Below, one piece after another: positions 47,453 to 55,757 of a stretch of 64,000 nucleotides of DNA (its first letter is position 1; every line of letters begins with the position of its first letter). The translations under genes were made by a program, and so were the position numbers. The notes below the pieces were generated by a model. It was not told the origin of the DNA. It searched no databases and saw nothing but the letters and a program-made list of their open reading frames with translations. This DNA comes from Pseudomonadota bacterium (GTDB lineage Bacteria > Pseudomonadota > Gammaproteobacteria > Burkholderiales > Burkholderiaceae_C), in the NCBI GenBank assembly GCA_018241225.1, contig JAFEEG010000035.1, positions 1 through 64,000 of the forward strand, given 5' to 3'.

Positions 47453-48652
47453 TTAGTGGCCTGCGCTCACCACCACCGCCACCTCCGTCGCTGGCGGCGT
47501 ATTGCGGCTGCGCCCGCAGCGCACGATGCCGTCGATCATCACCATGCCAACGCCCGGGATGTCGCCCAGCTGCACGCTTTCGAGCAGCGTTGCACCCGAA
47601 GTGTGCTGCGCCTTGTCCATGAACACGAAGTCGGCATCGCGGCCCACCTCGATCAGGCCGCAATTGAGCTTGCGCATGCGTGCCGTATTGCCGGTGGCAA
47701 AGCAGAAGACGATCTCGGCGGGAATCTCCGCCATGGAAGAAATCAGCGACACCATGCGCAAGATGCCCAGCGGCTGCACGCCCGAGCCGGCCGGCCCGTC
47801 GGTGCCCAGGATCACCCGATGCGGGCACTTCAGCTCGATGGCAGCGCGCGCCGCGCCGATGGCCACGCGCTCGTTGCCGTTGTGCACGATCTCGATGCCG
47901 CGCGTGCTCTTCTCGCACAGCTCGCACACGTGCTTCATCGGCAGCGAGGTGTGGCCGCCGTTGATGTGGCCGATGATGTCGGCATCGGCTTCCAGCACCG
48001 TGTCCTTGTCGATGTAACCCGAGCCCGGCACCGACGGGCCGCCGGTGTGGATGGTGCTTTGAATGCCGTACTTGCGCGCCCAGGCCACCATCTCCTTGGC
48101 TTCGTAGCCCGCCTTGACGGTGCCCAGGCCCACTTCGCCCAGCAGGCCCACGCCGGCCTCGGCCAGTTCCTTGAAGTCGCTCTCGACCATGCCCTTTTCA
48201 ATGACCGGTGCACCGGCCAGCACCTTCACGCCGCCCGGGCGGAAGGCATCGAATGCGCGCTGGGCGGTAATGGCCAGGGCCTTCAGGCCGACGATGTCCT
48301 TGGGCCTGCCGGGGTAGTGCACCTCGCCGGCCGAAATCATGGTGGTCACGCCGCCGTTCATGCTCGACTCGATCCAGTTGAGCTGGCTCTGGCGCGGCGT
48401 CCAGTCCCCGGCCACCGGGTGCACGTGGCTGTCGATCAGGCCCGGCGCCACGCAGGTCTTCTTCGCATCGATGACGGTCTTGGCGCCCTCGGTGTCGCAG
48501 TCCTTTTCCTTGCCCACGGCCACGATCAGTCCGTCGTTCACCACGATGGTGTCCGCGTCGAGGATGGGCTTGTCGATGTCGCCCGAGAGAAGGAGACCGA
48601 TGTTGCGGATGACTACCTTGCCCGACTTGCCGCCGGCTGCTGCTTCTGCCAT
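47453..48652 (-). CDS. Enamidase-like amidohydrolase
   Basis: A 399-aa metal-dependent amidohydrolase. Metal motifs are GLIDSHVHPVAGDW, GEVGLGTVKAGYEA, HTGGPSVPG, IGHINGGHTSLP and LGTDGPAGSG. The best functional reading is enamidase, which hydrolyses 6-oxo-1,4,5,6-tetrahydronicotinate to 2-formylglutarate and ammonia, because a 6-hydroxynicotinate reductase gene is divergently encoded nearby. The start overlaps the end of the TetR gene by 40 nt, and GAGGAAG precedes the ATG. A different cyclic amide substrate is possible. Confidence 0.8.
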   Translation of the reverse strand: MAEAAAGGKSGKVVIRNIGLLLSGDIDKPILDADTIVVNDGLIVAVGKEKDCDTEGAKTVIDAKKTCVAPGLIDSHVHPVAGDWTPRQSQLNWIESSMNGGVTTMISAGEVHYPGRPKDIVGLKALAITAQRAFDAFRPGGVKVLAGAPVIEKGMVESDFKELAEAGVGLLGEVGLGTVKAGYEAKEMVAWARKYGIQSTIHTGGPSVPGSGYIDKDTVLEADADIIGHINGGHTSLPMKHVCELCEKSTRGIEIVHNGNERVAIGAARAAIELKCPHRVILGTDGPAGSGVQPLGILRMVSLISSMAEIPAEIVFCFATGNTARMRKLNCGLIEVGRDADFVFMDKAQHTSGATLLESVQLGDIPGVGMVMIDGIVRCGRSRNTPPATEVAVVVSAGH

Positions 48653-49377
48653 GACTTTTCTTCCTCGTGGGTTGCTGCGTTCTGTGGTGCTTCTTCGGCT
48701 GACGTGCTGGCATCCACCGTGCGCAGCACCGTCTTGATGACGAAATCTTCCCAGTGCGCCACCGCTTCGGGGCTCTCGAGCGGCTCGCCCATGAAGGCGC
48801 TGAGCGTGTAGCGGTTCGAGGTGTAGAAATAACCGGTGGCGGCAATCAGCAGGTACAGGTCGCGCGCGGAAACATCGGTGCGAAACAGGCCCTGCTTCAC
48901 GCCGGCCAGGGCGATGCGCTCGATGATCGCGATGGCATGCGACGAATACTCGCGCGCGCGCAGCGACTTGGAGATGTGCTTGCCCTTGTGCAGGTTCTCG
49001 GTGTTGAGCAGCGTGACGAAGTCCGGGTTGCGCCGGTAGTAGCCCAGCACGAAGCGGATGAACTCGGTGAGTGCCTCCACGGGCCGCGACTCGTCGAGCG
49101 CGAGAGAGGACTCGGCCTCGTCCATGCGGCGGTAGATGCCTTCGATCACCGCGATGAACAGGCCTTCCTTGCTGCCGAAGTAGTAGTAGATCATCCGGTC
49201 GTACGAGTTGGCCGCCTTCGAGATCTTCTCGACACTGCCGCCGTCGTAGCCGTACTTTGCGAACACCTTGGTGGCCGCACGCAGGATGCTGTCGCGCGTA
49301 GCCTCGGCCTGCGCCTCGCGCACGCCCGTTCGGCGCGTGGGCGCCTTCGTGGTGCGTGAGCCTCTGCCTTCGGCCAT
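48613..49377 (-). CDS. TetR-family transcriptional regulator
   Basis: A 254-aa regulator. The N-terminal helix-turn-helix is in RDSILRAATKVFAKYGYDGGSVEKISKAANSYDRMIYYYF (about residues 28-68), followed by an all-helical ligand domain and a polar C-terminal tail. Its 3-prime end overlaps the amidohydrolase gene by 40 nt, so the two are co-transcribed. The palindromes at 50441 and 50477 in the divergent promoter are candidate targets. The ligand is presumably a pathway intermediate. Confidence 0.87.
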   Translation of the reverse strand: MAEGRGSRTTKAPTRRTGVREAQAEATRDSILRAATKVFAKYGYDGGSVEKISKAANSYDRMIYYYFGSKEGLFIAVIEGIYRRMDEAESSLALDESRPVEALTEFIRFVLGYYRRNPDFVTLLNTENLHKGKHISKSLRAREYSSHAIAIIERIALAGVKQGLFRTDVSARDLYLLIAATGYFYTSNRYTLSAFMGEPLESPEAVAHWEDFVIKTVLRTVDASTSAEEAPQNAATHEEEKSWQKQQPAASRAR

Positions 49378-49399
49378 GGGGGATCAGCGGCCGAGCGCC

Positions 49400-49463
49400 G
49401 GCCGCGCCTCTCCCGCGGGGGGTGGAGCTACACGACCGAAGGGAGTGAAAGGCCGGGGGGCTG
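49400..49463. repeat. Dispersed intergenic repeat, copy B
   Basis: Elements CTCCCGCGGGGGGTGG, then CTACACGACCGAAGG and AGTGAAAGGCCGGGGGGCT, lying between the TetR and ferredoxin reductase genes. The end matches copy A at 41350-41404 almost base for base. Confidence 0.55.
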
Positions 49464-50237
49464 TCATTTTTCGGCGAAGGCGCGCTCGACGACATAGTCG
49501 CCCGGCGTGCTGGTATTGCCTTCCTTGAAGCCGCGCTCTTCCAGGATGTGCTTCATGTCCACCAGCAGGCCCGGGCTGCCGCACAGCATCACGCGGTCTT
49601 CGGCGGGGTTGATGGGGGGCAGGCCCAGGTCGTCGGTGAGCTTGTTGGTGGTGATCAGGTCGGTCACGCGGCCCTGGTTGCGGAATTCCTCGCGCGTCAC
49701 CGTCGGGTAGTAGAGCAGCTGCTTCTCGATCATCTCGCCCAGGAACTCGTGCTTGGGCAGGTGGTCGACCACCAGGTCGTGATAGGCCAGCTCGTCCACC
49801 TGGCGCACGCCGTGCACCAGGATGACCTGCTCGAACTTCTCATAGGTCTCGGGGTCGCGGATGATGCTCATGAACGGTGCAAGGCCGGTGCCCGTGCCGA
49901 ACATGTACAGGCGCTTGGCCGGCAGCGTGTAGTCGATCAGCAGCGTGCCGGTGGGCTTGCGGCCCACGATGATGGTGTCGCCCACCTGGATGTGCTGCAG
50001 CCGCGAGGTGAGGGGGCCTTCCTCCACCTTGATCGAGAGGAACTCCAGGTGCTCCTCGTAGTTGGGGCTGACGATGCTGTAGGCGCGCAGCAGCGGCTTG
50101 TTGTTGACCTTCAGCCCGATCATGGTGAAGTGGCCGTTGGAAAAACGCAGCGCCGGGTCGCGCGTGGTGGTGAAGGTGAACAGGCGGTCCGTCCAGTGGT
50201 GGACGGAGAGAACACGCTCTTCGCTGAATGCACTCAT
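49464..50237 (-). CDS. fpr: Ferredoxin--NADP reductase
   Basis: A 257-aa FAD enzyme that exchanges electrons between NADPH and ferredoxin or flavodoxin. The FAD motif is LRAYSIVSPNYEE, the NADP site is MFGTGTGLAPFMSIIRD and VMLCGSPGLLVDM, and the C-terminus is VERAFAEK. It is divergent from the 6-hydroxynicotinate reductase gene across the shared promoter region. A job of delivering NADPH electrons through ferredoxin to that reductase is a natural inference. No ferredoxin gene is in the window. Confidence 0.92.
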   Translation of the reverse strand: MSAFSEERVLSVHHWTDRLFTFTTTRDPALRFSNGHFTMIGLKVNNKPLLRAYSIVSPNYEEHLEFLSIKVEEGPLTSRLQHIQVGDTIIVGRKPTGTLLIDYTLPAKRLYMFGTGTGLAPFMSIIRDPETYEKFEQVILVHGVRQVDELAYHDLVVDHLPKHEFLGEMIEKQLLYYPTVTREEFRNQGRVTDLITTNKLTDDLGLPPINPAEDRVMLCGSPGLLVDMKHILEERGFKEGNTSTPGDYVVERAFAEK

Positions 50238-50440
50238 ACGAATCTCGACAAGTCAGTTGGTGGAAAAGGGGCGGGCGCCAGGCACAGGCCGGATGCGGCG
50301 TTGGCTTCCGGCATGCCCTTGAAAGGAGCGCCCCGCTGGCTGCTGGCTGGGATGGCGCGGCTCCTCGAACCCGAACCCCCGATTGTCGCTGCATCGCCGG
50401 ACTGCTGGAAAAACACCATTGCATCCCCTCATTTCGTTTG

Positions 50441-50459
50441 CTACATTGATTTCATGTAG
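50441..50459. promoter_or_regulatory. Operator candidate 1 (CTACAT-N7-ATGTAG)
   Basis: Inverted repeat with arms CTACAT and ATGTAG, extended on the left by TG. It shares GCTACAT with the second palindrome 18 nt further on. Confidence 0.5.
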
Positions 50460-50476
50460 TGAACGCAACATGAATG

Positions 50477-50492
50477 TGTAGCGAATGCTACA
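50477..50492. promoter_or_regulatory. Operator candidate 2 (TGTAGC-N4-GCTACA)
   Basis: A perfect palindrome with arms TGTAGC and GCTACA, 57 nt before the hnr ATG. It is likely bound by the TetR-type regulator encoded in the cluster. Confidence 0.5.
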
Positions 50493-50549
50493 TGCGAGGT
50501 CTGGTTCTTGCAAGACCGTTTCGCATGCCATCACTTCGAGATCGCCCCG

Positions 50550-52166
50550 ATGACCGAACACACCAAGACTGACGGCCTGCCGGGCATCGACATGCCCACC
50601 CAGGTCGATGCCGAACTGCGCAGCGCACCGCGCAACGAGCGCATGAGCACCAGCAAGATCGAGTGCAACGCCTGCCCGGTGCTGTGCCAGATCTCGGATG
50701 GCCGCACCGGCGCGTGCGACCGGTATGCCAACCACGGCGGCGCCCTGGTGCGGGTCGATCCGGTGGTGCTGCTGCGCCGCGAACTGGCCAGCGAGGCGCC
50801 GGCGCTGGTGCCCTTTGCGGACAAGGCCGACAAGGCAGGCGACGAAGCGGCAAGCGAGCAAGAGCCCGACTGGAACGGCGACCTGTTGCTGGCCGACGAA
50901 GTCTTCGTCACCGGCGTGGGTTCTTCCACCACCTACCCCGACTACAAGCCCGCGCCCTTCATCGTGGCCTCCAAGGCGCAGGGCGTGGACATGGTGACGG
51001 TGGTCACCGAGGGCATCTTCAGCTACTGCAGCTTCAAGGTGAAGATCGACACCGACCGCTTCCTGGGCCCCGAGCAGGCGAACGTGCGCTACAAGGGCGA
51101 AGTGGTGGGCCACGTCACCACCGCCGAATACGGCTCGCAGATGCTGTCGCTGGGTGGCGTGCACCACCTCACCGGCGGCAGCAAGAAGGAAGGCCGCATG
51201 ACGGCCGAGCTCATGCAGCAACTGGGCAACAAGCAGGCGGTGGAATGCACCATCGACGGCGGTGCCAGCCTGGTGGTGCAGGCCGGCCGTGCGCCCATCG
51301 TCAACGGGGTGCAAGAGCAGCGCATGCGCGTGGGCTGCGGCTCGGCGGCGGTGGGCATCTTCGCGCGCCAGTTGCGCGACCTGTGCGACGAGGTGGTGGT
51401 CGTGGACGACCACATCACCGGCGTGCTTACCGAGCACCAGGCCGGGCGCTGCCTGGACATGGCCCCCTCGGGCATCCAGATGCGCGGGCGCAAGTCCACG
51501 CCGGGACGCTACTTCCAGGTGGCCAACCCGGGCACCGGCTGGGGCGGCACCGACATCGCCGATCCGCTGTCCATCATCGAAGGCTGGGAAGAGGGCGTGG
51601 CCCGGCCCGGCCTGCGCCTGCTGATGACCTCCACCACCGGCGAGCACGCGCAGTGGTTCGTGCTCGACGAGCAGCTTCGCCCGGTGGAGCAGGACATGCC
51701 CGCCGAGGTGCGCCGCGTGGTCGAGCGCATCGGCGAGAACTGCGAGCCCTCGCTGTGCACCGTGCTCTTCCTGGGCGGCGCGGGTGGCTCGCTGCGTGCG
51801 GGCGTCACCGAGAACCCGGTGCTGCTCACCCGCGCCATCAAGCAGGCGCTGGTCAACGTGACCTGCGGCGGTGCGCCGGCCTATGTGTGGCCGGGCGGCG
51901 GCATCACCGTCATGGCCGACGTGATGCGCATGCCCGACATGAGCTTTGGCACCGTGCCCACGCCAGCGATCGTGGCGCCCATCGAATTCACCATGCGCCA
52001 AAGCGACTACGCGGCGCTGGGCGGCCACATGGAGCATGTGTTCTCGCTCGAGCAGGCCCTTGCGCGCGGCGCCTGGCACAACGACGGTGCGCCCCAGGCG
52101 CGGCGCTGGGTGGCCATCGACCCGGCCAACCCCTGGCCCATCGGCCACCGGCCGATGCTGGGCTGA
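50550..52166 (+). CDS. hnr: 6-hydroxynicotinate reductase
   Basis: A 538-aa iron-sulfur flavoprotein. In Eubacterium barkeri the homologue reduces 6-hydroxynicotinate to 1,4,5,6-tetrahydro-6-oxonicotinate and contains Fe-S clusters and a covalently bound flavin. Here a cysteine cluster is seen at CNACPVLC followed by GRTGACDRY (about residues 35-55), and further conserved Cys lie in YCSFKV, ECTIDGG and VGCGSAA. An upstream in-frame start would add 14 residues; ATG 50550 was chosen. The UPF0280 gene follows 14 nt later. Confidence 0.85.
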   Translation: MTEHTKTDGLPGIDMPTQVDAELRSAPRNERMSTSKIECNACPVLCQISDGRTGACDRYANHGGALVRVDPVVLLRRELASEAPALVPFADKADKAGDEAASEQEPDWNGDLLLADEVFVTGVGSSTTYPDYKPAPFIVASKAQGVDMVTVVTEGIFSYCSFKVKIDTDRFLGPEQANVRYKGEVVGHVTTAEYGSQMLSLGGVHHLTGGSKKEGRMTAELMQQLGNKQAVECTIDGGASLVVQAGRAPIVNGVQEQRMRVGCGSAAVGIFARQLRDLCDEVVVVDDHITGVLTEHQAGRCLDMAPSGIQMRGRKSTPGRYFQVANPGTGWGGTDIADPLSIIEGWEEGVARPGLRLLMTSTTGEHAQWFVLDEQLRPVEQDMPAEVRRVVERIGENCEPSLCTVLFLGGAGGSLRAGVTENPVLLTRAIKQALVNVTCGGAPAYVWPGGGITVMADVMRMPDMSFGTVPTPAIVAPIEFTMRQSDYAALGGHMEHVFSLEQALARGAWHNDGAPQARRWVAIDPANPWPIGHRPMLG

Positions 52167-52180
52167 CCAAGGCCAATCGC

Positions 52181-53125
52181 ATGCCCGCAGAACGCACCTT
52201 GCTCGACGACGGCCGCTGGCATTGGCAGCATGGCCCGATCGACATCGTGGTGCAGGCCGAAGGCGACGGGGCGGTGTTGGCGCAGGCGCATGAAGAAGCA
52301 TGGCTGCGCTTTGCCGGTGTGCTCGATGAACTGGTGGGCGAGTTGCGCCTGTTGCGCCAGCCGGTGGCGGCACGCCAGGCATTGCACGGCCCGGTCGCGC
52401 AGCGCATGTGGCAAGCGTGCGCCAACGCAAGCGGCGCGCTGGGCTCGCCGTTCATCACGCCGATGGCGGCGGTGGCCGGCTCGGTGGCGCAGGAGCTCAT
52501 CGCCTTCTACCAGCGCCCCGGCATCCGCCGCGCCTGGGTCAACAACGGCGGTGACATCGCGCTGCATCTCGCCTCCGGTGAATCGGCACGCGTCGGTGTG
52601 TTCGCCGACCTCGCACGCTTCGACCCGATGTCGCACCGCGGCCCGCTGCAGACCGACGGGCAGTTCGATGTGCGCGCTGAATCCCCGGTGCGCGGCATTG
52701 CCACCAGTGGCTGGCGCGGGCGCAGCTTTTCGCTGGGCATTGCCGACAGCGTCACCGTGCTGGCGGCCAGCGCATCGCAGGCCGATGCGGCCGCAACCCT
52801 CATTGCCAACGCGGTCGATGTGCAGGACGAGGGCATTCGCCGCCTTCCGGCCAGCGAATGCAAGGACGACAGCGACCTGGGAAATATCCCTGTCACCGTC
52901 GACGTCGCGCCCCTGGCGCCAACGCAGGTGCAGCATGCGCTGGCCGCGGGCGTCTTGCAGGCCCGCGCGCTGCAGCGTGCCGGCCTCGTGTGGGCCGTGG
53001 CACTGGTTTGTCAGGGGCAGTGGCGCGTCGTGCAGCCGCTAAGCTTGACGGTTCAGGGAGATCACGCGGCATCGCTGCCGCGCGCGTTCATGCAGGGCCA
53101 CTCAGTTGGTTCAGTATTTGCTTAA
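52181..53125 (+). CDS. UPF0280 (ApbE-like) family protein
   Basis: A 314-aa protein of UPF0280, a family related in fold to ApbE FAD:protein FMN transferases. Family-typical blocks are SPFITPMAAVAGSVAQELI, WVNNGGDIALHLA, RGIATSGWRGRSFSLGIADSVTVLA and ATLIANAVDV. Immediate position after hnr, whose product is known to hold covalent flavin in another organism, makes it a candidate flavin-attachment factor. No direct evidence for the activity is in the sequence. Confidence 0.82.
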   Translation: MPAERTLLDDGRWHWQHGPIDIVVQAEGDGAVLAQAHEEAWLRFAGVLDELVGELRLLRQPVAARQALHGPVAQRMWQACANASGALGSPFITPMAAVAGSVAQELIAFYQRPGIRRAWVNNGGDIALHLASGESARVGVFADLARFDPMSHRGPLQTDGQFDVRAESPVRGIATSGWRGRSFSLGIADSVTVLAASASQADAAATLIANAVDVQDEGIRRLPASECKDDSDLGNIPVTVDVAPLAPTQVQHALAAGVLQARALQRAGLVWAVALVCQGQWRVVQPLSLTVQGDHAASLPRAFMQGHSVGSVFA

Positions 53126-53150
53126 TGAAAAGCGAAGGCACCAGAAGTCC

Positions 53151-53792
53151 ATGATCGAAATACGTCGCGTGTTCACCCAGGTTGAACACATCTTCCACGA
53201 GTTCGGGCCGCGGCCCGGCCAGCCGCTGGTGCGCGGTGCCATCGGCGCGGTGCTCACCAATCCTTATGCCGGGCGCTACGAGCCCGACATTCTTCCCATG
53301 ATGGACCTGCTGGAGCCGGTGGGCATCGACATGGCGCACCGCCTGCATGCGGCCATGGACGTGCCCCTGGAGCAGATCGCCACCTACGGCAAGGGCGCCA
53401 TCGTCGGCGCGGCCGGCGAGCTGGAGCACGGTGCGCTGTGGCACGTGCCTGGCGGCTACGCCATGCGCGAGCTGCTGGGCTGGAAGGGCGATCGCGCTGC
53501 CTACAAGGCCGGCACGGTCGACGAGAAAAAGGGGCAGCCGGGCAACGCGCTGTCCATCGTGCCGTCGACCAAGAAAGTGGGGCCGCCCGGAGCCACGCTC
53601 GACGTGCCGCTGACCAACGTCAACGCCAGCTACGTGCGAGGACAGTTCGACGCCATCGAGGTGCGCGTGCCGGGTGCGCCGGCGGCCGACGAGATCGTCT
53701 TCATCCTGGCCATGACGACCGGCTATCGCGTGCATGACCGCGTCGGCGGCCTGCGCGCCGAGAACATTGCCAAGTGGGATGGCCTGCGTTGA
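53151..53792 (+). CDS. DUF1185 / amino acid synthesis family protein, copy 1
   Basis: A 213-aa protein of the DUF1185 (AA_synth) family, whose biochemical role is unknown. Shared blocks with the next gene are TNPYAGRYEPDI, YGKGAIVGAAGELEHGA, STKKVGPPGATLDVPL and AAYVRGQFDAIEVR-like segments (here NASYVRGQFDAIE). It begins 25 nt after the UPF0280 gene. An enzymatic role after ring opening, or in handling the reactive aldehyde intermediate, is conceivable. Confidence 0.82.
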   Translation: MIEIRRVFTQVEHIFHEFGPRPGQPLVRGAIGAVLTNPYAGRYEPDILPMMDLLEPVGIDMAHRLHAAMDVPLEQIATYGKGAIVGAAGELEHGALWHVPGGYAMRELLGWKGDRAAYKAGTVDEKKGQPGNALSIVPSTKKVGPPGATLDVPLTNVNASYVRGQFDAIEVRVPGAPAADEIVFILAMTTGYRVHDRVGGLRAENIAKWDGLR

Positions 53793-53836
53793 TCTGGCGC
53801 ATCCAAAAACTAATCAACGAGTACGGAACACACACC

Positions 53837-54421
53837 ATGAGCGCCAACATCCGCAAGCTGATCGTGCAGGTCGACGAGACCCGCAAGGAAATGGGTCAGG
53901 CTATCGATCCGCCCACGCGCCGCGCAGTGGCCATCGCCGTCATCGAGAACCCCTACGCGGGTCGCTACAGCGAGTCGCTGGACGAACTCATCGCCATCGG
54001 TGAAGAGCTGGGCGGCCTCTTGGGCGAGAAGTGCGTCAAGGCGCTGGGCATTGCCCCCGGCGCGGCGCAAAGCTATGGCAAGGCCGCCATCGTCGGCGAG
54101 GCCGGCGAGCTCGAGCATGCCGCCGCCATCCTGCACCCCAAGCTGGGCGCGCCGCTGCGTGCCGCGGTGGAAAAGGGCGCCGCGCTGGTGCCCTCGGCCA
54201 AGAAGCGCGGCACGCTGGGCACCGCCATCGACGTGCCGCTGGGCCATAAGGACGCGGCCTTCGTGCGCAGCCACTTCGATGCGGTGGAGGCTCGCGTGTC
54301 CGACGCGCCGCGCGCCAACGAGATCGTGGTGGCCGTGGCCGTCACCGACAGCGGCCGGCCGCTGCCGCGCATCGGTGGCCTGCAGGTCTCCGAGATCGAA
54401 GGCAAGGATGGCCTTCGCTGA
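53837..54421 (+). CDS. DUF1185 / amino acid synthesis family protein, copy 2
   Basis: A 194-aa paralogue of the preceding gene, with IENPYAGRYSES, YGKAAIVGEAGELEHAAAIL, SAKKRGTLGTAIDVPL and AAFVRSHFDAVEARV. It is shorter, lacking an insertion between the two central blocks. The tandem pair may form a heteromer. A binding-protein gene follows 65 nt later. The function is not known. Confidence 0.82.
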   Translation: MSANIRKLIVQVDETRKEMGQAIDPPTRRAVAIAVIENPYAGRYSESLDELIAIGEELGGLLGEKCVKALGIAPGAAQSYGKAAIVGEAGELEHAAAILHPKLGAPLRAAVEKGAALVPSAKKRGTLGTAIDVPLGHKDAAFVRSHFDAVEARVSDAPRANEIVVAVAVTDSGRPLPRIGGLQVSEIEGKDGLR

Positions 54422-54486
54422 CGTCGCCCCATCCAACAAGAAAAATCTGCTTCGTTGATCCACTGAAGAACCCTAGGAGAAACTTG

Positions 54487-55695
54487 ATGAAACCCCTGCG
54501 CTTCGCTGCATTCAGCGCGCTCTCGCTGGCCTCGCTCACCGTGGCCCTCGTTCCCGCTCATGCCCAAGGCGTGATCAAGATCGGCGAGATCAACAGCTAC
54601 AAGGCGCAGCCCGCCTTCCTGGAGCCCTACAAGAAGGGCATGGAGCTGGCGGTCGAGGAAATCAACAAGGCCGGCGGCGTCAACGGCAAGAAGCTCGAGC
54701 TCATCTCGCGCGACGACAACGGCAACCCCGGCGACACCGTGCGCCTGGCCGAAGAACTCGTCTCGCGCGAGAAGGTGGACGTGCTGGCCGGTGCCTTCCT
54801 GTCCAACACCGGCCTGGCGCTGACCGACTTCGCCAAGCAAAAGAAGTTCTTCTACCTGGCCGGCGAGCCGCTGACGGACAAGATCGTCTGGCAGAACGGC
54901 AACCACTACACCTTCCGCCTGCGCCCCTCGACCTACATGCAGGTGGCCATGCTGGTGCCCGACGCGGTAAAGACCAAGAAGAAGCGCTGGGCGCTGGTCT
55001 ACCCCAACTACGAGTACGGCCAGTCGTCCATCGCCACCTTCAAGCAACTGATGAAGGCGGCCCAGCCCGACATCGAGTTCGTGGCCGAGCAGGCCACGCC
55101 GCTGGGCAAGGTCGATGCCGGCAGCGTGGTGCAGGCGCTGGCCGATGCCAAGCCCGATGCGATCTTCAACGTGCTGTTCGGCGCCGACCTGTCGAAGTTC
55201 GTGCGCGAGGGCAACACGCGCGGCCTGTTCAAGGACCGCACGGTGGTCAGCGTGCTCACCGGCGAGCCCGAGTACATGGACGCGCTGAAGGACGAGGCGC
55301 CCACCGGCTGGATCGTGACCGGCTACCCGTGGTACTCGCTCAAGACGCCCGAGCATGACGCGTGGATGAAGGCCTACCAGGGCAAGTACAGCGACTACCC
55401 GCGCCTGGGCTCGGTGGTGGGCTATTCCATGATCCATTCGCTGGCGGCCGGCATCAAGAAGGCGGGCGGCACCGACACCGAAAAGCTGGTGGCCGCCTTC
55501 AGCGGCCTGGAGCTGATGTCGCCCTTCGGCAAGATCCAGTACCGCGCGCAAGACCACCAGTCCACCATGGGCGCCTACGTGGGCCTGACCAAGAACGAAG
55601 GCGGCAAGGGCGTGATGGTCGACTACAGCTACAAGGATGGCGCCAAGTTCCAGCCTTCGGATGACGAAGTGAAGAAGCTGCGTTCGGCTGATTGA
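54487..55695 (+). CDS. Branched-chain-type ABC transporter substrate-binding protein
   Basis: A 402-aa periplasmic protein of the LivJ type. The signal peptide ends at PAHAQG (about residue 27), and the mature protein starts VIKIGEINSYKAQPAFLEPYKKGMELAVEEINKAGG. CTAGGAGAAAC precedes the ATG; an in-frame TTG directly upstream is less likely. Members import many aromatic carboxylates besides amino acids. The context points to nicotinate, nicotinamide or a derivative. Confidence 0.88.
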   Translation: MKPLRFAAFSALSLASLTVALVPAHAQGVIKIGEINSYKAQPAFLEPYKKGMELAVEEINKAGGVNGKKLELISRDDNGNPGDTVRLAEELVSREKVDVLAGAFLSNTGLALTDFAKQKKFFYLAGEPLTDKIVWQNGNHYTFRLRPSTYMQVAMLVPDAVKTKKKRWALVYPNYEYGQSSIATFKQLMKAAQPDIEFVAEQATPLGKVDAGSVVQALADAKPDAIFNVLFGADLSKFVREGNTRGLFKDRTVVSVLTGEPEYMDALKDEAPTGWIVTGYPWYSLKTPEHDAWMKAYQGKYSDYPRLGSVVGYSMIHSLAAGIKKAGGTDTEKLVAAFSGLELMSPFGKIQYRAQDHQSTMGAYVGLTKNEGGKGVMVDYSYKDGAKFQPSDDEVKKLRSAD

Positions 55696-55700
55696 AACGG

Positions 55701-55727
55701 GCGCGGGCCGCGCACCGCGGCCCGCGC
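55701..55727 (+). terminator. Strong intercistronic hairpin after the binding-protein gene
   Basis: A perfect 12-bp GC stem (GCGCGGGCCGCG / CGCGGCCCGCGC) with a 3-nt loop, followed by only a weak T-rich stretch. It probably attenuates transcription or protects the upstream mRNA, so the binding protein is made in excess over the permease. Confidence 0.6.
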
Positions 55728-55757
55728 TTGTTGCTCCCGTGGTCCTAGGAACATTGC

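Larger units (their letters stand above)
50238..50549. promoter_or_regulatory. Divergent promoter region of the nicotinate-type cluster
   Basis: A 312-bp gene-free stretch between fpr and hnr. It is AT-richer around 50410-50480 and contains two palindromes. No small ORF with a ribosome site was found in it. Confidence 0.6.
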
